From Methylosinus sp. H3A (GTDB lineage Bacteria; Pseudomonadota; Alphaproteobacteria; Rhizobiales; Beijerinckiaceae): a stretch of 64,000 bases of DNA. Shown piece by piece: positions 1 through 8,815 of this stretch. The stretch spans positions 1,302,001 to 1,366,000 of the forward strand of contig NZ_JADNQW010000005.1 of the NCBI RefSeq assembly GCF_015709455.1, written 5' to 3'. The first letter of the stretch is position 1. The number at the start of each line of letters is the position of its first letter. The position numbers and the translations under genes were made by a program. The notes beneath the pieces are model-generated. The model saw only the letters and a list, made by a program, of their open reading frames with translations, made no database searches and was not told where the DNA came from.

Positions 1-49
1 TATATAGTTTATATGAATTATAGATATATATGCGTGCGTGTCTCGACGC

Positions 50-300
50 GGCATGAAGTCGCCGGTCCGGCGCAACGCTTCGGCCACCACGAGCACGGCC
101 GTGGCTTCGGATGCTTCGTAAAACTTGCGGCTCGTGCGCGCCGAACAGGCGGCGAGCACTGCGTCGTCTTTGGCGGCCAATCGCTCGACCCGGGCATAAC
201 CGTCGACATGCAGAACGCCGTTGAGGCCTTCAGAATGCGCGACCGGCCGTTCACCGCTGATCAGGCCCGGGCGATTTCGAGACCCCTCAGACAAACTAAT
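50..300 (-). pseudogene. IS66-family transposase remnant
   Basis: Reading the minus strand in one frame gives a stretch containing GVLHVDGYARVERLAAKDD followed by SRKFYEA and AEALRR. IS66 transposases carry the same succession in their catalytic domain: a 'lqvDGYagy' motif, then 'RRKFyE', then 'aeALrrI'. No start codon, no complete domain and no flanking accessory frames are present. The fragment runs out near the left edge in AT-rich sequence. It is therefore a decayed piece of an insertion sequence rather than a gene. Assignment rests on motif order only. Confidence 0.5.
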
Positions 301-961
301 GGCTGTTCTCGCAGCTGCGACAATGCGGCCTATAATGCGGCGCCACGCTGCTACGAGGATTATCGCGACGGGCCGTTCATTGCCGTCCGAGACCGTCGCC
401 TATGTAGCCGCGCTCTTCCCTTTGATCGAGGAAAATGACAGCCCTCGATCCGCCGTTCGCTCGGCCTCCGGCCTGTCGCTCTGGACAAGGCTCCGCAGTT
501 CATTGAGCAAAACGACAGCCGACGCGTCGCCAATCGTCCGGCGCCAATTCGGACGACGACCGACACGACAGCTGTTGCCGCCACGTGCGATCTGCCCGCT
601 ATCGCGCCACGCTCCGACGGCTTGTTCGTCACGCCCCCGTCGACGGAGCGCACGTAATGAACAAGCATGGCCCGTGCAGTCAGACCACTGAAATTTGCGT
701 GTCGATCAGCATTTCTAGGGCCGTTCGCCCGGCCTCGAACGCGCGCACAAAAATGGCGAGCGTGATCCGCGTTCAACTCATACGCGGCCGTATCCGAGCG
801 CAGCGCCACGAAGAGAGAGCGGCAAAAGGTAAACCAGCACTGAATACGACCGCAACACTGCGGACGTATTCGGGCTTGGTGGGAACCGTTCGGCAGTCGA
901 GCGGAGTGTCGGGCATAGTGGCGGCGGTTCAACGATGATCCGCCGAAAAGAATGAATTCCC
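301..961. other. gene-poor stretch between two IS remnants
   Basis: About 660 bases without a convincing gene. Open frames exist on both strands, but they are arginine- and serine-rich, lack ribosome-binding sites and match no family I know. The right-hand part (roughly 720-961) lies directly before the IS110 transposase start. In active IS110-group elements that is where the non-coding end and its bridge RNA are encoded. I see no clear element boundary or terminal repeat. Confidence 0.4.
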
Positions 962-2047
962 ATGACTTTCTGCGCCGGCCTCGACACTTCTTCGACAAAG
1001 ACCACCATCTGCGTGGTGGCGAGCAAAGACGGCGAGACCGTCTTGGAGACGACCGTTCCGACCGATCCCGGCGTGATCGCCGCGGCGCTCGAACCCTATC
1101 TGCCGCGTCTGGAACGGATCGGCCATGAAGTCGGCTCGGTGGCGCCCTGGCTGCACCGCGAATTGGCGGCGCTCGGCCTCTGCCCGTGGTGCTTCTGGAA
1201 AGCCGACAGGCGGCCGCCGCTTTGAAGATTCAGCGCAACAAGACTGACCGCAGCGACGCCCACGGGCTCGCGCAGCTGGTGCGCACTGGCTGGTTCCGGC
1301 CGGTTCATGTGAAGAGCGTGGAGAGCCATCGGCTGCTATTGTTGCTGACGCATCGGCGCACGCTGAAACGCAAGCTTCCCGACATAGAGAATGAAGTTCG
1401 TCAGTCGCTGAAAGTGTTCGGTTTGATGCTGGGTCCGCGCGTTCAGCGTAGCTCGTTCGAGACGCGTGCACGAGCTCGTGGCGCATCACCGGCTCATTGC
1501 CGGCGTGACGGAGTGCATGCTGCGCGCCTGGTCGACGCTGTGGAGCGAATACAAGCGGCTGCACACGCTGCTCGTCCAGTTCGTCGGCTGCGACCAGCTC
1601 TGCCGCCGCTTCATGGCGATTCCGAGCGTCGGTCCGGTGACGGCTCTGTCGTTCAAAGCGGCGGTCGACGATCCGACCCGCTTCGCCAAATCCAAGACCG
1701 TCGGCGCCCATTTCGGACTGACGTCGCGCCGCATCCAGAGCGGCGATACGATCGATATCGACGGCCACATTTCCAAATGCGGCGACGGCGAAGTGCGCAC
1801 GGCGCTCTACGAAGCGGCCAGCGCCATGCTCGTGCGCTCCAAGAAATGGTGCGCCGTGAAGGCGTGGGGTGTCAAGATCGCGGCGAAGCGCGGCCACAAA
1901 CGCGCCGTCGTCGCGGTGGCGCGCAAGCTCGCCGTCATCATGCATCGGATGTGGATCGACGACGGCGCGTTCCGCATCTCGGCGCAGGAAGAATTCTCGG
2001 GCTCGCCGAAAAGAGGAGCGAAGAGGACGCTGGCGATCGCGTCGTGA
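962..2047 (+). pseudogene. IS110-family transposase, two frameshifts
   Basis: Three consecutive frames together spell one IS110-type transposase of about 360 residues. The first segment (962 to about 1185) starts MTFCAGLDTSSTKTTICVV and carries the first acidic residue of the RuvC-like DEDD domain. The second (about 1186-1460) contains NKTDRSDAHGLAQLVRTGWF, the other acidic motif. The third (about 1465-2047) holds IPSVGPVTALSFKAAVDDP, the C-terminal serine-containing domain. The joins near 1185 and 1462 each need a one-base shift, and neither lies at a slippery heptamer. The product is thus presumed inactive unless the shifts are sequencing errors. Confidence 0.85.
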
Positions 2048-2710
2048 GGTGCCGCCGGAGTCGATCGAAGCGCGCAGGAACGACGACATGACGACGAATT
2101 GACGGCGTGGCGCCGACACGAGTTCCGCCATTCGGCGAGAGAACCTGGCGGATCGAAGCGGATGCGGAGAGCGCGATATCTTGCCGGCGATGACGCCTCC
2201 TCGGAGGCCGACAGCGCGCCCGACTGCTTGTGGCGCCGAGATCCCGACGCAAAAATGTGCGCCCGCTCGACACGCGGGACCGAGCACGAACGACTATATG
2301 GCCGCTAGGCGCTTCGCAGCGCATCCCGACGTAGGCTGTCGCATCGAGGAAAGGAAACGGATACGATCCAAAGACGAAGACACACATGGGGAAGAAGTGA
2401 ACATGACGACGCTCGATTAGGAGGGCAAGATAAAGCGAACTGACGTTCGCACCTCGCGAGGCTCGTAATTGGTTGTCTGCACATTGGTTTTTGCAGGCTA
2501 CAAATGCGCAGGCATGATACGGCGCGATGTGCGGCGGTTTCCGCCAGAATCGAATTCGTCGGTATTTGCAGCGTGATAGACGCCGGCGCTCGCGAGGTGT
2601 GACGTGGCATGTCCCGCCGGCTCTACACTACAGCCGGTATTTTCACGCCCGACTGCGATCGGCGTTTGAGGGCGGTTGTGCAGACCGATTTCAACGCCGA
2701 TCGTCACGGA
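2048..2710. other. intergenic region before the relaxase
   Basis: About 660 bases between the IS110 pseudogene and the relaxase start. Overlapping short frames on both strands look like GC-driven shadows. This is a plausible place for the relaxase's origin of transfer, since relaxases often nick close to their own gene. I could not identify a nick consensus or a clear inverted repeat by eye. Confidence 0.35.
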
Positions 2711-4819
2711 ATGGCGAGCGACGACAGAGACGATTTCCACATTCGACCCGGCCGGTCCCGAACTGGCGGAAGGAGCGGCCGTCCGCGCTCGCTTTCCTTC
2801 ATCCGGCAGGTCGCGATCGCTGTCCAAAAGGCGGGCGGCGATCCGGGCCGGATCGGCCGAGGTCCGGCGTTGGCGGACGGCCGGAAAGGAGAAGGAAGCG
2901 GCCGGTTCAACGCGCGGGGACGAGGCGCGAAGGTGGCGGCGTCGCTGCCGAGAGACGGCGGCGGCTGGCGGCGCGATTCCGCCGGACGGTTTCGATCGCG
3001 TCGCGTCGTCGTCAAGGCGCGCGTCGTGAAGCTCAATCCACAACGCGGCTCGCATGGTCCGAAGATGCGCGGCGCCGCGAGCAAGGCCTTCGACGCCCAT
3101 CTCCGCTATCTCGAACGCGATGGCGTCACTCGCGACGGCGAGAGGGGCCACGCCTATTCGGCGATCGAGAATGAGGCAGACGGCCGCGCCTTTGTCGAGC
3201 GCGGACGCGACGATCGTCATCAGTTCCGTTTCATCGTCGCGCCGGAGGACGCCAGCGACATGGCCGACCTGCGAGGCTTCACCCGCGACCTTATGCGGCA
3301 GGTGGAGAAGGACCTCGACACGGGCCTCGACTGGATTGCCGTCGACCATCACAACACCGGCCATCCCCACACCCACATCATCGTCCGGGGTGTGCTCGAC
3401 GACGGCCGCATCCTCCATATCGCCGGCGACTATATCGCTCACGGCGTTCGTCACCGGGCGAGCGAGCTCGTCACGCTGGAACTTGGCCACCAGAGCGAGA
3501 TCGAGCTTCAGACGAAGCTCGCGAATGAAGTTGCGGCGGAGCGGCTGACGCGGCTCGACAAGATGCTGATCGCCGAGCAGCGCGAGCATGGCGCCGTCGA
3601 TCTCAGGCCCGCCGAGGACGCCTCCTATCTCGTCCGAGAGAACCGGGCGCTGCTGCTCGGCCGCGTGCGGCGTCTGGAACGTTATGGCCTCGCTGCCGAA
3701 CTCGAGACGGGGCGGTGGGCGATTTCCGACCATGCGGAGCAAATGCTGAAGGAACTCGGCGTTCGCAGCGAAGCGATCGAGACCATCCGCCGGGCGCTGG
3801 CCGGTCACGGTCTGGGGGATGAGCGCGGCGTCGCGCAATATGTTTGCTGCGGGGAGACCGGAAAGGAGCCGATCGTAGGCCGGGTGCTGGCCAAGGGGCT
3901 GGCCGGCGACGAGTTGAGCGAGCGAGTCTATCTCGTCGTCGACGGCGTCGACGGACGAGTCCATCACATGGAGTTCGCCGATCCGATGCGCATCGAGGAG
4001 GTTGGCCGCGGCATGATCGTCGAAGCCGCGCCCGCCGTTTCCGGTCCGAGGCCCGCCGACCGCAACATCGCCATCGTCGCGGAGAACGACGGCGTCTACC
4101 GGCCGAGCGCTCATCTCGAACGCATTCGCGATAGCTTCGAGCGGCAAGGCAAGGACCCGGACGCATTCGTTCGCTTCCATGTCCGCCGGCTGGAGGCGCT
4201 GCGCCGGGCCGGCCATGTCGAGCGCGTCGACGCGGATCACTGGCGCGTGCCGACGGATATTGTCGAGCGCGGCCGAGCCTATGGCCTCGCTCAGGGCGGC
4301 GATGGACTCCGCGTGCGCACGCTCTCGACCTTCGACCTCGAACGGCAGATCGCGAGCGACGGAGCGACATGGCTCGACCGTGAACTCGTCGCCGACAAGC
4401 AGACTTCGTTAGTAGAAGCAGGCTTCGGTCGGGACGTGAAGAATGCGCTCCACCGGCGCGGAGAGCGGTTGGTGGAAATGGGTCTCGCCACGGACAAGGG
4501 AAAATCCATCTCCATCCCTCGCGGCGCTATCGCTACGTTGGAGCGGCGGGAGGTGGAACGTGTCGGCCGGCAGATGGCAGCCGAGCGCGGCTTGTCGTAT
4601 TCGCCGAGCGGGCCGGGCGAATATGTGTCGGGGCGGCTGGCTGGCGTCGCCAATCTAGCCAGCGGGCGCTTCGCGATGATCGAGGATGGTCTCGGCTTCC
4701 AGCTCGTGCCTTGGCAGCCCGTTCTCGAAAAGCGCATCGGCCAATATCTCAGCGGCGTTCACCGTGATGGCGGCGGCATCGAGTGGGACCTCGGCCGGAA
4801 GCGTGGGCTGGGGCTATGA
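2711..4819 (+). CDS. HUH relaxase with DUF3363-type C-terminus
   Basis: The 702-residue product begins MASDDRDDFHIRPGRSR, the usual opening of DUF3363-type relaxases, so I chose this start over an in-frame ATG 102 bases upstream. Around residues 211-226 lies DHHNTGHPHTHIIVRG, the metal-binding histidine triad of HUH/VirD2-like relaxases. These nick DNA at oriT and lead the strand into a recipient. The long C-terminal half matches the DUF3363 layout seen in mobile elements of Rhizobiales. No coupling protein or mating-pair genes are visible, so the element may be mobilizable rather than self-transmissible, or the rest may lie to the left. A toxin-antitoxin pair follows directly. Confidence 0.85.
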   Translation: MASDDRDDFHIRPGRSRTGGRSGRPRSLSFIRQVAIAVQKAGGDPGRIGRGPALADGRKGEGSGRFNARGRGAKVAASLPRDGGGWRRDSAGRFRSRRVVVKARVVKLNPQRGSHGPKMRGAASKAFDAHLRYLERDGVTRDGERGHAYSAIENEADGRAFVERGRDDRHQFRFIVAPEDASDMADLRGFTRDLMRQVEKDLDTGLDWIAVDHHNTGHPHTHIIVRGVLDDGRILHIAGDYIAHGVRHRASELVTLELGHQSEIELQTKLANEVAAERLTRLDKMLIAEQREHGAVDLRPAEDASYLVRENRALLLGRVRRLERYGLAAELETGRWAISDHAEQMLKELGVRSEAIETIRRALAGHGLGDERGVAQYVCCGETGKEPIVGRVLAKGLAGDELSERVYLVVDGVDGRVHHMEFADPMRIEEVGRGMIVEAAPAVSGPRPADRNIAIVAENDGVYRPSAHLERIRDSFERQGKDPDAFVRFHVRRLEALRRAGHVERVDADHWRVPTDIVERGRAYGLAQGGDGLRVRTLSTFDLERQIASDGATWLDRELVADKQTSLVEAGFGRDVKNALHRRGERLVEMGLATDKGKSISIPRGAIATLERREVERVGRQMAAERGLSYSPSGPGEYVSGRLAGVANLASGRFAMIEDGLGFQLVPWQPVLEKRIGQYLSGVHRDGGGIEWDLGRKRGLGL

Positions 4820-4932
4820 TGAAAGCCTCGAGCCCTGTGGGGCTCGGCCGCGACCCGAGCCGATGCAAAAGGTCGGGATTGTCGAAACGTAACGGCTCGT
4901 GATAGGTTACATGTAACTGACAGGAGATGATC

Positions 4933-5172
4933 ATGGCCTCGGTAGCGAAGCCCAAGCCCTCCCGCGTCAAGGTGCGGGATCACCGCGAGCGCCTGCGTGC
5001 CCAAGGGCTGCGCCCTATACAGATTTGGGTGCCGGATGTGCGCGCCGCTTCCTTCCGGGCGGAGGCGCATCGCCAGTCGCTCGCCGTCGCTATGAGCCCC
5101 CATTCTCTCGATGACCAATCGTTCATCGATGCGGTGTCGGTCATCGACGTCGATGACAACGGTAACGAATGA
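4933..5172 (+). CDS. MazE-family antitoxin (DUF3018)
   Basis: A 79-residue protein rich in basic residues near its N-terminus (RVKVRDHRERLRAQGLRPIQ) followed by IWVPDVRAASFRAEAHRQS, the signature of the DUF3018 antitoxin family paired with MazF toxins. An AGGAG ribosome site at 4922-4926 is correctly spaced for the ATG at 4933; the in-frame ATG at 4927 is too close. The gene overlaps the toxin start by four bases (ATGA), so the two are translationally coupled. Antitoxins of this type neutralise the toxin and usually repress their own promoter. The promoter would lie in the 113 bases after the relaxase. Confidence 0.85.
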   Translation: MASVAKPKPSRVKVRDHRERLRAQGLRPIQIWVPDVRAASFRAEAHRQSLAVAMSPHSLDDQSFIDAVSVIDVDDNGNE

Positions 5173-5528
5173 GACGCGGCGACATCTGGACCGTTGCCGG
5201 CGGCAAGGACTACGCAGGCAAGCCGCGCCCTGTGGTCATCCTACAGGATGACAGTTTCGACGCGACGGACTCCATCACTATTTGCGCTTTCACGACAGAC
5301 GAGACGGACGCGCCTCTGTTCCGTCTGCCCGTGGAGCCGAACGAGCGCAACGGATTGCGCGTGCCCTGCCGCTTGATGGCGGACAAGGTCACCACGGTTC
5401 CGAAATCGAAGATCGGCGCACATATCGGGCGCTTGGACGAAGAGGATATCCTGCGTCTCAACCAAGCGGTGCTCGTCTTCCTCGGACTCGCCGTGTCGCC
5501 GAGACCTCGGCGAGCGCGGCGATCATGA
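5169..5528 (+). CDS. MazF/PemK-family mRNA interferase toxin
   Basis: A 119-residue protein starting MRRGDIWTVAGGKDYAGKPR, the typical MazF/PemK opening with the RGDIW motif and KPRPVVILQ beta-strand. The later segment PCRLMADKVTTVPKSKIGAHIGRL matches the conserved core of this ribonuclease family. MazF toxins cleave mRNA at short sequence motifs when their antitoxin decays. It lies directly after and overlaps a MazE-type antitoxin. On a mobile element such a pair is expected to stabilise carriage of the element. Confidence 0.9.
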   Translation: MRRGDIWTVAGGKDYAGKPRPVVILQDDSFDATDSITICAFTTDETDAPLFRLPVEPNERNGLRVPCRLMADKVTTVPKSKIGAHIGRLDEEDILRLNQAVLVFLGLAVSPRPRRARRS

Positions 5529-5637
5529 ACCGACCGTTATCCGTTCACCCTCTCTCCGATGGCGATGCGTAGGAAAGCGCATCGCGGCGTAAAATTAGGC
5601 CATTCTTGTTCGAGATCGAGCGCGCGATCCTGCCGGG

Positions 5638-5874
5638 ATGTCCCGAGCGCGTGCAAATCCTCTCGATCCTCGCTGCGTCGGCGCCGATCGCCGGGTCGCG
5701 TCGACGCGGAATGAAACTCGGTCGAACATCGATCGAGAGGCGCAACGAGACCTCGAAACCTGGACTGTCACCGATGATTGGCCCGAAGAAGTCCCGGTCA
5801 CGCGCGCCGAGGTCGATGTAATCGAGGCGTGGCTCGGCGACTTGTTCGACCAACGATTCGGACCACGTCGATGA
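5638..5874 (+). CDS. small acidic hypothetical protein
   Basis: A possible 78-residue protein. The N-terminal third looks non-coding, but the C-terminal half (DLETWTVTDDWPEEVPVTRA, then EVDVIEAWLGDLFDQ) has the amphipathic, acidic character of a real small protein. I have a vague recollection of similar short proteins encoded near recombinases in Rhizobiales, but cannot name a family. No strong ribosome site precedes the ATG, and the true start may be different or the gene may be decayed. Confidence 0.4.
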   Translation: MSRARANPLDPRCVGADRRVASTRNETRSNIDREAQRDLETWTVTDDWPEEVPVTRAEVDVIEAWLGDLFDQRFGPRR

Positions 5875-5926
5875 AGGGGCAAGGAAACGAAGATCGCCCA
5901 CTTGTTGCCGGTCGACGGCGACCCCT

Positions 5927-6160
5927 CTACTTCTTCAGCCGCACGCCGGCGCCGCCGCCATTCTCGGGAATGAATTCCACGCCTGCATTCTCCAAGGCGA
6001 TGCGAATAGCGTTCAGGTTTGCAGCGGTCGTCGACGGTTGCCCGTCTTCGCCCTCGGCGCGTCGCACGGTGGCGATGCCGACTTTTGCGGTAGACGCTAA
6101 GTCTTCGGCGGTCCAACGAATGAGGGCGCGCGCCGCCCGTATTTGCGCTCCTGTGATCAC
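5927..6160 (-). CDS. small XRE-type helix-turn-helix regulator
   Basis: A 77-residue protein read from a GTG at 6160, giving MITGAQIRAARAL at the N-terminus, the usual beginning of a compact one-domain XRE repressor family. The helix-turn-helix runs through WTAEDLASTAKVGIATVRRA. A longer frame begins at 6238, but its extra 26 residues have no family resemblance. The gene is opposite in orientation to its neighbours on the mobile element, so it may control the divergent 192-aa gene or itself. AT-rich repeats lie in the divergent region. Confidence 0.8.
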   Translation of the reverse strand: MITGAQIRAARALIRWTAEDLASTAKVGIATVRRAEGEDGQPSTTAANLNAIRIALENAGVEFIPENGGGAGVRLKK

Positions 6161-6164
6161 ATAC

Positions 6165-6225
6165 AGCTCATATGATATATTGTTGATCTCCGCGGCGGAC
6201 GTGATATGATTCCACTCGCATGGCG
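6165..6225. promoter_or_regulatory. possible operator repeats upstream of XRE gene
   Basis: The region between the XRE gene and the divergent 192-aa gene is locally AT-rich and contains related motifs: TCATATGATAT near 6168-6178 (itself containing the palindrome TCATATGA) and TGATATGATT near 6212-6221. They lie just upstream of the GTG start of the regulator. Position and symmetry fit an auto-regulatory operator, but this is inference. Confidence 0.3.
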
Positions 6226-6358
6226 TTCTCGCTATCACATCGCCCGAGCAACTGGAAACAGCCTCGAGACATGTGCGCCACGCGCCTGTGCGGCCGGACG
6301 ACGTGCGTCAACACCTCGCCCGGCCTGACCACAACCCGGCTTATGAGGAGCTCGGATC

Positions 6359-6937
6359 ATGGCTGACCCCGAGGCTATCACGAGTGCGTCTGCTTTCACC
6401 CGAAGGACTTTGTTGGTTGCGAGCGTCGGCGCCGTCACGCCGGCGCCTTTCAAGGGAATCGCGAGCGTCGATTCGTCTCATACGATGGTCGTCGATCCGG
6501 CAACGTCCCTGTGGACGCAATGGAAGACCGCCCAGGACCTCACCGATGTTCTCTGCCAGAAGCAGCAGAGCTTGGAAACCCAATTGATGCAGATGATCCG
6601 CGCGTCAGACGGCGTCGACGATGCCGAAGGCGCCGAGGCGGGCTGCGCCATCGAGGAAGAAATCTATCGGGCGCGCTGGGCTGCCGCCGATATGGCTGTC
6701 GGCTACTCCGAAGCCAAAAAAGACGAAGAGCGAGCCGCGGATATAGCGAGAGATCTCGCCGATGCGCTGGCGGCCACGCCGGCGTCGACCGTCGAAGGCG
6801 TCGCGGCCAAGCTCCACGCTGTGCTCCGCGAGGGCGAATGGTGCGAGAACTGCCCCGAATTTCCCTGGCCGCAGGTCCGTTCGGCGCTGACCGACTTGGT
6901 CCGTATCGGTCGCCTCGATTCGTTTCCGAAGTTTTGA
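6359..6937 (+). CDS. hypothetical protein with Tat-like N-terminus
   Basis: A 192-residue protein with a good ribosome site (GAGGAG, about 10 bases before the ATG). The N-terminus contains TRRTLLVASVGAV, resembling a twin-arginine signal with a short hydrophobic stretch; it could equally be a non-exported helix. The middle is helical and charged, with likely coiled coil (IEEEIYRARWAAADMAVG). The C-terminus carries EWCENCPEFPWPQ, a possible metal-binding or redox cysteine pair. I do not recognise the family. It lies just before the recombinase and ends at a strong terminator, so it is a separate transcription unit within the mobile element. Confidence 0.65.
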   Translation: MADPEAITSASAFTRRTLLVASVGAVTPAPFKGIASVDSSHTMVVDPATSLWTQWKTAQDLTDVLCQKQQSLETQLMQMIRASDGVDDAEGAEAGCAIEEEIYRARWAAADMAVGYSEAKKDEERAADIARDLADALAATPASTVEGVAAKLHAVLREGEWCENCPEFPWPQVRSALTDLVRIGRLDSFPKF

Positions 6938-6978
6938 AGCGGGCCGTTTGACGGCGAGATTGTCGATCTCACAATTTT

Positions 6979-7011
6979 CGAGCCGCGGTCTCCGCGGCTC
7001 GTTTTGCTTCT
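6979..7011 (+). terminator. rho-independent terminator
   Basis: CGAGCCGCGG, loop TCT, CCGCGGCTCG forms a perfect 10-bp stem followed by TTTTGCTTCTC. It sits 41 bases after the stop of the 192-aa gene and before the recombinase. Confidence 0.85.
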
Positions 7012-7142
7012 CATTGCGGGAGATCCGGGGCGATTGTCGCTGGCGCAGCCGAAATTCCAGTGACGCCTGCGCATCTCGGGAATAGACTCGGCCGATTGAT
7101 CGGACTCGCGCCATGAATTTGATGCCGACGGGAGTTTCCCCC

Positions 7143-8768
7143 ATGCCCGATTGCACCCGCGCCGCGCTGTATCTCCGGGTTTCGACAACGCGGCAGGCGG
7201 AGGTCGACCTCTCTATCCCCGACCAGCAAGCGCAGACGAGCGCCTATTGCACACGCCACAGTTGGCGCATCGTCGCCGAATATGTCGAGCCCGGCGCTTC
7301 CGCCATGGACGACCATCGGCCAGAGTTTCAACGCATGATCGAACGCGCCTGCGACGACGATCATCCGATCGACGTCATCGTGGTCCATTCGTTCTCTCGC
7401 TTCTTCCGCGACGCCTTCGGCCTGGAAATGTATGTGCGCAGGCTCGCCAAGCACAATGTGCGGCTCGTCTCCATCACCCAGGAGCTCGGCGACGACCCGG
7501 CGCAGGTGATGATGCGGCAGGTCATCGCGCTGTTCGACGAATATCAGAGCCGCGAGAATGGCAAGCATGTCTTGCGCGCGATGAAGGAGAACGCCCGCCA
7601 GGGATTCTACAATGGCTCACGCCTGCCGCTCGGCTATGCGCTCGCCGAGGTGGAGAAGCGCGGACACAGGACCAAGAAAAAGCTCGTCGTCGATCCTGTT
7701 GAGTCCGAGACCGTGCGGATGATCTACCGCTTGTATCTCGAAGGCGAGGCCGGCAAGGGGCCGATGGGCGTCAAGGAGGTGACCAAGACGCTCAATGGGC
7801 GCGGGCTGAGAACGCGACTCGGCGCGCGCTTCGGCGTCGCGTCGGTCCACAAGGTCTTGACCAATCCGGTCTATGCGGGCCGGTGGCGCTTCAACAAGCG
7901 CGAGGCCAAAACCGGGAGAGCCAAGGCCGAAAGTGAAGTCATCGAGATCGCCGTTCCGCCGATCATCGAAACGGCCGTGTTCGACAAGGCCCAGGCGAGC
8001 CTGAAAGCCCGCGACCCGCGCGTCCTGCCGCCCCGCGTCGTGACTGGCCCCATCCTCCTCACGGGGCTCGCCGTCTGCGCCACTTGCGGCGGCGCGATGA
8101 CGCTGCGCACCGGGACCTCGAAGAGCGGCAAGGTGCATCGTTACTACACGTGCTCCACGGCCGCCCGCGTCGGCAAGACCGGCTGCAAGGGGCGCTCGAT
8201 CCCGATGGACCGGCTCGACGGGCTGGTCACGACCCATCTCGCCGATCGGCTATTCGGCCCGAACCGGCTGGCCGGCATATTGACGTCCCTGGCTCAGAAG
8301 CGCGCCGCCGGCGACGAAGAGGTCCGCAATCGAGTAGAAGCCCTCCAAGCGGAAATCGCCCAGTCTGAGGACAGGCTGAAGCGTCTCTATGGAATGGTCG
8401 AGGACGGCGTCACCGACATGGACGATCTTTTGCGAGAACGTCTCGCCGCGCTCAAGTCGGAGCGGGAGCGCGCGAAAGCCGCGCTGGACCGGATCAAAGC
8501 CCAGTCCGCGCCGTCAATCGCAATCGAACCGGACCAGCTCGAGCGATTCGGGACGTTCATGCGCGAAAAGATCACGGTCGGCGAAACGTCGTTCCGCAGA
8601 GCCTATTTGCGGGCGGTCGTCGAAGCCATCGAGGTCGACGACCAAGTCGTCCGCATTCACGGCTCGAAAACCAGCCTCGAACAGGCTGTCGTCGCCGGAG
8701 AACAAATCGGCAAGAGTGTTCGCGGCTTTATACGCAAATGGCGCGCCCGAAGAGATTCGAACTCCTGA
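7143..8768 (+). CDS. large serine recombinase (integrase/resolvase)
   Basis: The 541-residue product has the layout of a large serine recombinase. A resolvase domain comes first (about 5-150; ALYLRVSTTRQAEVDLSIPD with the catalytic serine in RVS). A recombinase domain follows (about 165-270). Next is a zinc ribbon (CATCGG ... YYTCSTAARVGKTGCKG, about 315-350) and a coiled-coil C-terminal part (EALQAEIAQSEDRLKRLYG). The ATG at 7143 has a GGGAG site; an in-frame ATG 30 bases upstream is less likely. The stop codon lies inside the downstream tRNA-Arg gene on the other strand, so the last residues are encoded by tRNA sequence. It is the likely integrase of the mobile element. Confidence 0.93.
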   Translation: MPDCTRAALYLRVSTTRQAEVDLSIPDQQAQTSAYCTRHSWRIVAEYVEPGASAMDDHRPEFQRMIERACDDDHPIDVIVVHSFSRFFRDAFGLEMYVRRLAKHNVRLVSITQELGDDPAQVMMRQVIALFDEYQSRENGKHVLRAMKENARQGFYNGSRLPLGYALAEVEKRGHRTKKKLVVDPVESETVRMIYRLYLEGEAGKGPMGVKEVTKTLNGRGLRTRLGARFGVASVHKVLTNPVYAGRWRFNKREAKTGRAKAESEVIEIAVPPIIETAVFDKAQASLKARDPRVLPPRVVTGPILLTGLAVCATCGGAMTLRTGTSKSGKVHRYYTCSTAARVGKTGCKGRSIPMDRLDGLVTTHLADRLFGPNRLAGILTSLAQKRAAGDEEVRNRVEALQAEIAQSEDRLKRLYGMVEDGVTDMDDLLRERLAALKSERERAKAALDRIKAQSAPSIAIEPDQLERFGTFMREKITVGETSFRRAYLRAVVEAIEVDDQVVRIHGSKTSLEQAVVAGEQIGKSVRGFIRKWRARRDSNS

Positions 8769-8815
8769 CCCCCAGATTCGTAGTCTGGTGCTCTATCCAG
8801 CTGAGCTACGGGCGC
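8739..8815 (-). tRNA. tRNA-Arg (anticodon ACG)
   Basis: The minus strand folds as a complete tRNA: acceptor GCGCCCG pairs with CGGGCGC (7 bp), the D arm contains AGCTCAGCTGGATAGAGC, the anticodon arm is CCAGA-CTACGAA-TCTGG with anticodon ACG, and the T arm contains GTTCGAATC. Discriminator G is followed by an encoded CCA at 8741-8739. The 3' half overlaps the end of the serine recombinase gene on the other strand, which marks a probable attachment site. Confidence 0.97.

Noticed and set aside
360..998. 212-codon minus-strand frame near the left edge
   Set aside because: Arginine-rich, without a ribosome site or known motifs; overlaps the IS110 start. I looked for more of the IS66 element here and found no convincing match.
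2498..4240. 580-codon minus-strand open frame
   Set aside because: Antisense to the relaxase, whose HUH motif and family start are clear.
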